Shown here: one piece after another, positions 8,201 through 13,685 of the stretch
Layout: the number at the start of each line of letters is the position of its first letter
Numbering within the stretch: position 1 is the stretch's first letter
From: Rubrivirga litoralis
GTDB taxonomy: Bacteria > Bacteroidota > Rhodothermia > Rhodothermales > Rubricoccaceae
Assembly (NCBI RefSeq): GCF_031846415.1
Contig: NZ_JAVRHT010000011.1
Span: 1-64,000 of the forward strand
DNA: 64,000 nucleotides
Direction: 5' to 3'
Notes under the pieces: generated by a model
What the model was told of the DNA's origin: nothing
What the model saw: only the letters and a program-made list of their open reading frames with translations
The model's database searches: none
Program-made: the position numbers and the translations under genes

Positions 8201-8277
8201 TACTTGCCGGAGCGGTAGGACGCGAGGTTGCGGTCGAACCGCTCAACGAGGTCAACGACGACGGGCGGGGCGGGCAT
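5245..8277 (-). CDS. Type IIG restriction-modification enzyme (nuclease, methylase and specificity in one chain)
   Basis: I start at the ATG at 8277 (MPAPPVVVDLVERFDRN), giving 1010 residues; the frame runs upstream to 8538 but that part is Pro/Arg-rich and unlikely to be coding. Residues 30-150 are an HSDR_N-like nuclease domain with D76 and EAK at 90-92, the PD-(D/E)XK pattern. The N6-adenine methylase core has DPACGSGTF from D400 and NPPY at 566-569. The C-terminal third resembles the TaqI-type target-recognition domain. No separate specificity or nuclease gene is adjacent, as expected for type IIG. A BREX PglX-like role is less likely, because PglX lacks this nuclease and has partner genes. 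Both active sites look intact. Confidence 0.85.
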   Translation of the reverse strand: MPAPPVVVDLVERFDRNLASYRSGKYNETQVRREFLDPFYTALGWDVDNTAGYAEAYKDVVHEDAIKVAGSTKAPDYSFRVGGVRKFFLEAKKPSVNVKGDPHPAFQLRRYAWSAKLPLSILTDFEELAVYDGRVQPKKGDRASTARVLYIAHTEYLERWDEIAGLFSKEAVLRGSFDKYAESAKAKRGTAEVDSAFLREIEGWRERLAKNLALRNPGLSERDLNFAVQRTIDRLVFLRIAEDRGIEPYGELREATTGKGVYGRLVERFRAADARYNSGLFHFQDEKGREEHPDDLTPGLELDDKPLRDIIRGLYYPESPYEFSVLPADILGRVYEEFLGSAVVLTKTGRAEVQQKPEVKKVGGVYYTPSYVVDHIVKETVGRVLEGKSPDQVASVRVVDPACGSGTFLIGAYQYLLDWHLAHYRANDPEAWAKKRPARVYQGQDGTWHLTTDEKKRVLLNSVYGVDLDGQAVEVTKLSLLLKVLEGESAETVRQFALFGEERVLPDLSHNVKAGNALIGPDYYDGRPEALLDADAARSVNAFDWQAEFPAVFDRPRPGFDVVTGNPPYVRAESLKASKDYFQSHYDTFSGSADLFVYFVERSLDLLRDGGVYGVIVSSSILYSDYAQTLRRVMSERASLVHALDFGGLPVFRNAKDTYVTVPVLVKGGAAPETVDVAQVPALVPSDLQILTEGQWHEVPSGRFAPEHAGRWSLRPEPEMEAFDAIRSQGVKLGEHVSGIYRGVVTGANKVFVVDPETRDRMVSEDPRSDELLKPFVGGQDVRRYHLRPMSNYLVFTRRGTDIDAYPAIKSYLAEHKETLAPRPKDWNTARDGKWPGRKAGAYGWFEIQDTVDYYGVFERPKIMYPDIAKAPRFYLDTSGVYGTNTVYVLDSGDPYLLGILNSKLAWFCIGNLSIPFGVRDGRFRYRLFSQYMEALPIVDPGPDDPRRAQLAGIAEQLQALHGRLQSVQTASDKTLYTRQITTLDKQADRLVYEVYSLTPAEITAVEAAP

Positions 8278-8679
8278 TCGCGGGCGGGGTGGGGGGACGG
8301 CTGAGTCTACGGCGGTCCGTCTGCGAGCGGGGTGGGCGTGGGGGGTGCTCGGGCTCACAGAATCCCGTGAGGACCCGGGAGACTTAGCCCAGAGACGAGC
8401 AGGACAAAATCGGTCCAGGTAGGTCCAGGAAGGCTGTTTCAGCCCAAGTCCCCAGGGCTGGGTTCTGCTAATAATCGAGGTCTCAGGAGCCGGGCTGTTC
8501 ATCGCTCGGCCCTGGAACAGATCGTTTCCACCCGTCAATGCAGCATATGCGTTTGCGTCGGTATCGGCACACCCCTAGCACTCCGAGCAGTCCCATTCAC
8601 GCAGGAAACGGGTGACGGCCGACCGGCCGGGCACCACGGCCTCAAGTCGCTTCGCGCGACACCGACACGAGGCCCGATC
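8278..8679. other. Divergent intergenic region, restriction enzyme and polymerase-like gene
   Basis: About 400 bases without a gene. It holds the sixth palindrome (CTCACAG-AATC-CCGTGAG, 8354-8371, one mismatch), a direct repeat GGTCCAGG at 8412 and 8421, and the 10-mer CTAGCACTCC at 8575, which also occurs at 5050 upstream of the 42-residue gene. It must contain the promoters of both genes, but I see no convincing box. Confidence 0.5.
8354..8371. repeat. Imperfect palindrome CTCACAG-AATC-CCGTGAG
   Basis: The sixth member of the element's palindrome set, with one A-C mismatch in a 7-bp stem. It lies 77 bases upstream of the restriction-enzyme start, where control of that gene would be useful. 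Confidence 0.5.
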
Positions 8680-10614
8680 ATGCCCAGCCGCCGCCCCGCC
8701 CGCCCCAACTACGGAGACGTCCCGGACCACGTGTCCGATTGGATGGCCTCCTATTCGTCCCCCGCTGACCTTGGGGAAAACCTACAAGACAGTCTCGATT
8801 CCAGCTTTTCCCCTGCGGAGTTGAGCCCGGACGCCTCCGAACGTCGCGCGACCAAAAATCTGGGAGGGGTAGTTGGTGGGGGAGGGAGGACCCGGGGGGT
8901 GGGGAGTGGGGCCGAGTCAATGGGGGAACCCAAGTACAGTAATGGAGAGGAAGACGTTCGCGTTGGGAGCGACCCCGAAAACGAGGATTGCGGCACACGC
9001 GAGCCGATTTTGGCCGACTCGGAAGAGGACGACGAGGGCGACGATCTTGGCATCTTTCCCCCGCCGGCCCGTCCACACCGGGCCACGTGCAGCCGTGAGT
9101 TCAGAGATTGGTTGCTCGACAGGTTCGGGCCGCTCCGTGGACCTGAGGGCGAGGCCTACCGCCGACTCTTCTCCTACCTGGTATTCCCGTCGCACCTGGA
9201 CAGGAACACGGGGCTCCCCGTCATCTGCGGGCGGACTCTGGCATGGGCTGCTGGGAAGGAGGCTGCGTACGAATCCGGCAACTACCCGACTTGGAGGCTC
9301 CTGAAAGGCTTCCGCAAGTACGTCCTCGAAGGGTTTAACTGGAGCGGCTACACCCCCAAGCTGTGCCGCGTCGTGCGGGACCGGGGCTTCCGGGACGACG
9401 TGCTGGAGCGGATCGAGGAGGAGGTCGCACGGCCCGTGACGGACACTGAGGACCGGGTGTACTTCGTGAGCGGGAAGCGCTTCAGCCTGACTAAGCAGCG
9501 TCGGACCCGGGAACGGGAGCAGCGGCGGGCGCTCGCCAAGATGGCGGAGGCCGGGTGCGAGGAGGCCGCTCAGGTCATGGAGTACATGAACAGCCGGACG
9601 CCCAACGTCTTCTCGAAGCTCGTCCGACAAAACAGGCTGGAGGCCTACCGCGTAGCCGCCGACCTGCCTACCGAGGCACGGAGAGCGGCACGCGCCACGC
9701 TCCGCCGGATCGAGGACCAGCCGGTCCCGTTCTACTCCCCGAGCACACGGGGGAATACTGTTCGCCTGTTCGACCAGGGGAGCATCGCCGGGCTGAAGAA
9801 GGAGGTCCGCCACGCGCTCATGGCCGGGTGCGTCGAGTTCGACCTGAAGTCCGCCCAACTCGCGATCATCGCCAGGCTGTGGGACGTGCCGGTCGTCGCC
9901 CGCTTCCTGGAGGGCGGAGGAGACATCTGGGGCGCCCTCTACGCCCACCTCGGGATTGCACCCAAGGACCAGGCCGCGACGAAGCCGACGCTGAAGACGG
10001 CCCTCTACGCCCTCTGCTTCGGAGCGGGCGACCGGAGGATCAAGGGGGAACTCACGATGGGCCTGGAGACCTACTGTGAAGCCCCGCACGCCTTCCTGGA
10101 CCACGAGATCATCCAGGCGCTCCGGGCAGCGAGGGACGCCCAGATAGAGGCTGTCGCGGAGGCCGGGGGAGCCTGGGATGTCTACGGTGTCTGGCGGTCC
10201 ACGGACTGCAAGGACACGCCAGAGAAGAACGCCCGGTCCGTCTTGGCTCAACTGGCCCAGGCCGCCGAACTCCACCTCGTGTTCCCCGTGATCGAGTTGG
10301 CCCGGGAGACCCGGGACTTCCAGGTCGTCTTGTGGCAGCACGACGGGTTCTCGGTCCGGTTCAGCGACGAGACGAAGCGGGAGCGGTGGACAGAGAGGAT
10401 CGTGGCGGCCGTCCAGCAACGGGCCGACGACCTACGGGTCCCGACCCAACTCGAATACGAGGTCCTGGAGGTCGATCCGTTGTCGGAGCAACGGCGAGAG
10501 CGCACCCCTGCCCGGCCCCCCCTTCGGGAGATGGCGTTGAAGGTGAGGGCCATAGCTGACGAAATCGTGCGGGAGCACCGGAGCAGGCTTGAGGCCGGTA
10601 GACGAGGCGTGTAG
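8680..10614 (+). CDS. Divergent family A-like DNA polymerase palm protein of the mobile element
   Basis: The protein has 644 residues. Residues 1-140 are low-complexity and acidic, 140-375 are unassigned, and 375-600 show the three motifs of family A polymerases in order. Motif A is FDLKSAQLAIIARL with D388; an EGGGDIWGALYAHLG segment then matches the DIH-RA-A region of Pol I; motif B is KPTLKTALYALCFGAG (K435, K439, Y443); motif C is QHDGFSV (H554, D555). Aligned by eye to Klenow, D388 is D705, K439 is K758, Y443 replaces F762, F447 replaces Y766, and G556 replaces E883. No 3'-5' exonuclease signature is seen. It probably copies the element's DNA. The ATG at 8920 (MGEPKYSNGEED) is an alternative start that would remove part of the low-complexity tail. 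Confidence 0.65.
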   Translation: MPSRRPARPNYGDVPDHVSDWMASYSSPADLGENLQDSLDSSFSPAELSPDASERRATKNLGGVVGGGGRTRGVGSGAESMGEPKYSNGEEDVRVGSDPENEDCGTREPILADSEEDDEGDDLGIFPPPARPHRATCSREFRDWLLDRFGPLRGPEGEAYRRLFSYLVFPSHLDRNTGLPVICGRTLAWAAGKEAAYESGNYPTWRLLKGFRKYVLEGFNWSGYTPKLCRVVRDRGFRDDVLERIEEEVARPVTDTEDRVYFVSGKRFSLTKQRRTREREQRRALAKMAEAGCEEAAQVMEYMNSRTPNVFSKLVRQNRLEAYRVAADLPTEARRAARATLRRIEDQPVPFYSPSTRGNTVRLFDQGSIAGLKKEVRHALMAGCVEFDLKSAQLAIIARLWDVPVVARFLEGGGDIWGALYAHLGIAPKDQAATKPTLKTALYALCFGAGDRRIKGELTMGLETYCEAPHAFLDHEIIQALRAARDAQIEAVAEAGGAWDVYGVWRSTDCKDTPEKNARSVLAQLAQAAELHLVFPVIELARETRDFQVVLWQHDGFSVRFSDETKRERWTERIVAAVQQRADDLRVPTQLEYEVLEVDPLSEQRRERTPARPPLREMALKVRAIADEIVREHRSRLEAGRRGV

Positions 10615-10630
10615 CCTGTCAGGCACCGCC

Positions 10631-10677
10631 GGGTTAGAAGAGGGGCGTTGGTCTGTCCGGTCACCTCTCCCTAACCC
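10631..10677. terminator. Probable two-way terminator between polymerase-like and integrase genes
   Basis: GGGTTAG at 10631 pairs with CTAACCC at 10671-10677, and the inner parts (AGAGG and CCTCT) pair imperfectly. The two genes converge here. A second inverted repeat, CTACGGA at 10720 with TCCGTAG at 10746, follows just before the integrase stop. Neither has a T run. Confidence 0.4.
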
Positions 10678-10757
10678 CCTCGGGCTCGCTCGGCTATGGC
10701 CCGGAGCCCTGGTGGCGATCTACGGACCGTCTACCGGGGCTCCGTTCCGTAGTGACC

Positions 10758-11915
10758 TCAGCCGAACGCCGAATCCAACTCGTTCGAGAGCGTCTTGCTC
10801 GCCAGCGACACGTAGACCTGAGAGACCGCGATGGACGAGTGACGGCACGCGGCTTGGACGACCCAGGCGGAGGCCCCGTTGTCCGCCAGGTGCGAGGCGA
10901 ACCCGTGCCGGAGCCCGTGATACGAGACGGGCCGGTCGATCCCCGCCAGGTCCCGGAACGCGGTGAAGTCCTTGTTGGCGCTCGCACAGAAGGCCCGGAC
11001 GTTCCGCTCTGGCTTCCGCTGGAGGGGCGAGACGAACACGTGCCCCCGGTCGGCCTCCTCTGCGATCTCGGCCAAGACCCCGGCGGCCTTCTGCGAGATC
11101 GGCAGGATCGTCGTGCGGCGGTTCTTCTGTTCCGAGATGGTGATCGTCCGGGCGTCGAGGTCCACGTCTCTCCAGTCGAGACGGGCGACCTCAGAGACCC
11201 GGAGGCCCGAGTAGAAGGTGAAGCGGTACATCTGAGCTTTCCAGGTGTGCCCGGCCCGCTCCGCCTCTTGGCAGATCGCGTTCAACTCGACTAGGCGGAC
11301 GGCCTTCCGGTGGACAGACCGGGTGGGGTCTACCTTCCGGGGCGTCCTCAGGAGGGCTCCCACGTTGTCCGTCACGTGGCCCTGTGCCTTGCACCACTTC
11401 AACCAGATGCGGACGTAGGCGACCCTTTTCCGCCGGGTCCCCTCTGCGATCTCGGGGGCGAGGCAGAACGGTTTGAGGTCGTCGGCCTTCAGGCGGGCGA
11501 CGGGCACCGCCCCGCCCACGGCCTCAGTAAAACGCCTCAGCACGGACTCCCGGTCTATGATTGTGGTCGGGCGCAAGGCGTCGGCCCGGTCCCCCAGGTA
11601 GTCTGCCACGGCCTCAGAGACGGAGAGGGGGGCGGCGGGGCGCTCGGGCTCCAGGTCATCGAGGCTGCTGACCCAGGGGTCGAACGTCCCCAGGCGGTAC
11701 GCCTCGTCTGCCCGGTGCAGGAGTTGGCGGGCGAGGCGCTTGTCTCGGGTGCGGAGGGAGAGGCGACGGCGTTTCGGGGTCCGGTCGGCGTCGTCAAACT
11801 GAGCGTAGTAGCTGCCGGAGCGGTTGAAGAGGGAGGCCACAGGTACGGAGGCTGTGGCTTCTCTCCCCGGTCTACTAAGGCGTCGGGCGCATCGCGAGGT
11901 CACACCTGAGGTCAC
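10758..11915 (-). CDS. Tyrosine recombinase (phage-type integrase)
   Basis: The protein has 385 residues with the catalytic set of tyrosine recombinases: R239 in SGLRVSEVARL, K264 in the beta hairpin (SEQKNRR), H333 and R336 in HGLRH, H359 in CRHSS, and the nucleophile Y368 in QVYVSL. Residues 85-185 form the SAM-like core-binding domain and the N-terminus carries an arm-type part (FNRSGSYYAQF). The GTG at 11840 (ASLFNRSG) may be the true start, since the 25 residues before it look non-conserved. It lies at the right end of the element next to the 13-7-13 inverted repeat, as expected for the gene that integrates and excises it. Confidence 0.95.
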   Translation of the reverse strand: MTSGVTSRCARRLSRPGREATASVPVASLFNRSGSYYAQFDDADRTPKRRRLSLRTRDKRLARQLLHRADEAYRLGTFDPWVSSLDDLEPERPAAPLSVSEAVADYLGDRADALRPTTIIDRESVLRRFTEAVGGAVPVARLKADDLKPFCLAPEIAEGTRRKRVAYVRIWLKWCKAQGHVTDNVGALLRTPRKVDPTRSVHRKAVRLVELNAICQEAERAGHTWKAQMYRFTFYSGLRVSEVARLDWRDVDLDARTITISEQKNRRTTILPISQKAAGVLAEIAEEADRGHVFVSPLQRKPERNVRAFCASANKDFTAFRDLAGIDRPVSYHGLRHGFASHLADNGASAWVVQAACRHSSIAVSQVYVSLASKTLSNELDSAFG

Positions 11916-11950
11916 AGTCGGCCGTCGCTGTGCTCGGAATCGGCCTTAGA

Positions 11951-11983
11951 GAGCGACTGGCGCACTGAAAGCGCCAGTCGCTC
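11951..11983. other. Candidate attachment-site core (13-bp inverted repeat, 7-nt spacer)
   Basis: GAGCGACTGGCGC and its exact complement GCGCCAGTCGCTC flank ACTGAAA. This is the geometry of tyrosine-recombinase core sites (loxP is 13-8-13; the lambda overlap is 7). It lies 36 bases beyond the integrase frame, at the point where chromosomal sequence rich in the 11-mer begins shortly after. It could instead be a terminator hairpin, but no T run follows. Confidence 0.5.
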
Positions 11984-12040
11984 CAGTACTTCGCGTACTA
12001 CTGCTTTACCGTCGGCGGGCTCGGGCTGGTGTTCATCTAG
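11969..12040 (+). pseudogene. Possible 3' remnant of a chromosomal gene cut by the element
   Basis: Starting inside the right arm of the inverted repeat there is an open frame with a membrane-helix-like end (YFAYYCFTVGGLGLVFI, then TAG at 12038). An in-frame TGA at 11966 closes it upstream. This would fit the tail of a transporter whose front part lies beyond the other end of the element. It is only 23 codons, so chance is possible. Confidence 0.25.
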
Positions 12041-12149
12041 AGCAGTGTTCGCGTAGGGAGTGAGCACGACCTTGAGCAGGCGCCGTGGGCGAGGTGCCTC
12101 GCACTCGGTACCCTCCCGAGAGTTGCTTCAGGGCAGCCTTCTCGCCGTG

Positions 12150-12168
12150 CCGGGCGGCTGCCGCCCGG
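12150..12168 (-). terminator. Palindrome downstream of trpF
   Basis: CCGGGCGGC-T-GCCGCCCGG, a nearly loopless 9-bp perfect palindrome 20 bases after the trpF stop. It probably ends the leftward rhodanese-trpF transcript. There is no T run, as with most terminators in this chromosome. Confidence 0.45.
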
Positions 12169-12187
12169 CGGGGCGGGAGCCCTGGCT

Positions 12188-12871
12188 TCACGGGTCCTGC
12201 CGCCCCGCCCCACGCACGAACGCCGCCAGCTTCGCCCCATCCAGCGCCCCGCCCGTGCGGACGCCGCTGCACACGTCGAGGCCGAACGGTCCGACCTGCG
12301 CGACGGCGCCGGCCACGTTGTCCGGCCGGAGGCCCCCGGCGAGGAACACCGGCACGCTCAGCCGCTCGCGGATCGCCCGGCTCACGGCCCAGTCGTGGGC
12401 GCGGCCCGTCCCGCCCAACTCCGGCACCGCCCCGCCCAGGCGCCCCGAGTCCAGGAGCACGGCGTCGACGTGGGGCGCGACGGCTTCGGCTTCGGCGGCC
12501 GCCCCGCCCCGCCCATACGCCGCGCCCACGTGGACGACCTGGACGATTCGCCGGCCCGGCAGCGCCTGGCGGAGTCGGGCGTAGACGCCGACGTCGACCC
12601 GGTCCATGATCTGGACAGCCGTGACGCCCGCAGCGTCCGCCTGCCGCGCGATCTCGTCCGCGTCCTGGCAGCTCGTGAGCAGCCATGTGGCGATGGGCGG
12701 CGGCACCGACCGAGCGATCTGGGCGATCTGCTCGGGCGCAATCACGCCCGGCCCGCTCGGCATCGGCCCGACGAGCCCGAGCGCGTCGGCGCCCAGGCGC
12801 ACGGCGAGCCGCGCCTCCTCGACGGAGCCGACGCAGCAGACCTTGAGGCGCGGGCGGGGCGGGGCGCCCAC
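12188..12871 (-). CDS. trpF: Phosphoribosylanthranilate isomerase (TrpF)
   Basis: The protein has 227 residues, the usual length, in one beta/alpha barrel. It isomerises phosphoribosylanthranilate in tryptophan synthesis. The catalytic Cys lies in KVCCV (10-14, KICG in most relatives), the catalytic Asp is D141 in VLLDS, and GGTGRAHDW and FLAGGLRPDNV are the standard phosphate-binding parts. It starts six bases after the rhodanese gene stops, so the two are co-transcribed. No other trp gene is in the window. The Cys-Cys in place of Cys-Gly at the active-site loop is a small departure from the family. Confidence 0.85.
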   Translation of the reverse strand: MGAPPRPRLKVCCVGSVEEARLAVRLGADALGLVGPMPSGPGVIAPEQIAQIARSVPPPIATWLLTSCQDADEIARQADAAGVTAVQIMDRVDVGVYARLRQALPGRRIVQVVHVGAAYGRGGAAAEAEAVAPHVDAVLLDSGRLGGAVPELGGTGRAHDWAVSRAIRERLSVPVFLAGGLRPDNVAGAVAQVGPFGLDVCSGVRTGGALDGAKLAAFVRGAGRQDP

Positions 12872-12877
12872 GGGCGG

Positions 12878-13435
12878 CTAGGGGAGCGGCGCGCGGCGCG
12901 CGGCGTCCAGCAGCCGCCCCCACACCGCGTCGTACGGGTGGACGAGGTCGGTCGCCGCCCCGCCCGGGCCGACGAGCGGGCGTCCCTCGCCGGCCCACCG
13001 GAAGATCGAGCCCTCCAGGTTGCGGACGTCCGCGAATCCGGCGTCGGCGAGGCGCGCGGCCACGGCCGCCGACCGCGCGCCGACCGAGCAGTACACGACC
13101 GCGGGGCGGTCCCGGTCCACCCCGCCCAGCGCAGCGGCGAGGGCATCGGCGCTCGCGTCGGGGTCCACGCGCCGGGCGCCTGGCAGGTGGCTCACAGCGT
13201 ACTCGGCCGGCTCGCGGGCGTCGAGGAGGATCGGGGCGGGGCGGGCGTCGAGCTCGGCGGCGAGCGCGTCCGTCGAGACCGTCCGCACGTCGGGGTAGCG
13301 GGCGGCGAGGCTGGCGCCGACGGCTCGCCACGCGGCCGAGTCGGGCCGGGCGGGGCGGGACCGGGCAGTCCACCACGCGCCGCCGGCGACGAGCGCAGCG
13401 GCGGCGAGCGCGAGGAGCAGGGCGCGGCGAGGCAT
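12878..13435 (-). CDS. Exported rhodanese-domain protein
   Basis: The protein has 185 residues. An N-terminal Ala/Leu-rich segment (5-22) is a signal peptide or membrane anchor. Residues 50-155 form one rhodanese domain with LDAREPAEYAVSHLPGA and the active-site loop CSVGARS (C116). Such proteins move sulfane sulfur or act as phosphatase-like or redox partners; the substrate is not predictable. It is the first gene of a two-gene leftward unit with trpF and is divergent from the DUF2723 gene. Confidence 0.85.
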   Translation of the reverse strand: MPRRALLLALAAAALVAGGAWWTARSRPARPDSAAWRAVGASLAARYPDVRTVSTDALAAELDARPAPILLDAREPAEYAVSHLPGARRVDPDASADALAAALGGVDRDRPAVVYCSVGARSAAVAARLADAGFADVRNLEGSIFRWAGEGRPLVGPGGAATDLVHPYDAVWGRLLDAARRAPLP

Positions 13436-13636
13436 GAGGGCGGGGCGGTCTCAGGTGCAGACCCAACGCGCCCGCCCCGCCCAGAGTGTCGCCCCGCCCG
13501 TGGCGCCGGACGTGCCCACCCCGCCCCGGGCCGTGGCGGCGAGGGCGGGGCGGAACCCATCACCTGCTCACCCGCCCCGCCCGCGCACCCGAACCGGCGG
13601 CCGGACCCGTTACCCGAGCCGCCCCGCCCCCCGGGC

Positions 13637-13644
13637 TATCTTCG
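13637..13644 (+). promoter_or_regulatory. -7 box TATCTTCG upstream of the DUF2723 gene
   Basis: It fits the Bacteroidota/Rhodothermota -7 pattern TANNTTTG except for one base and ends 41 bases before the ATG. The 250-base divergent region around it holds several copies of the 11-mer. Confidence 0.4.
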
Positions 13645-13685
13645 GCCGCCCCGCCTCCGGCGCCCCCGCCCCCGACTCAGACCGC

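Noticed and set aside
8278..8538. Extra 87 residues at the start of the restriction enzyme
   Set aside because: The segment is Pro/Ser/Arg-rich, contains a palindrome, and precedes a natural ATG followed by the conserved nuclease domain.
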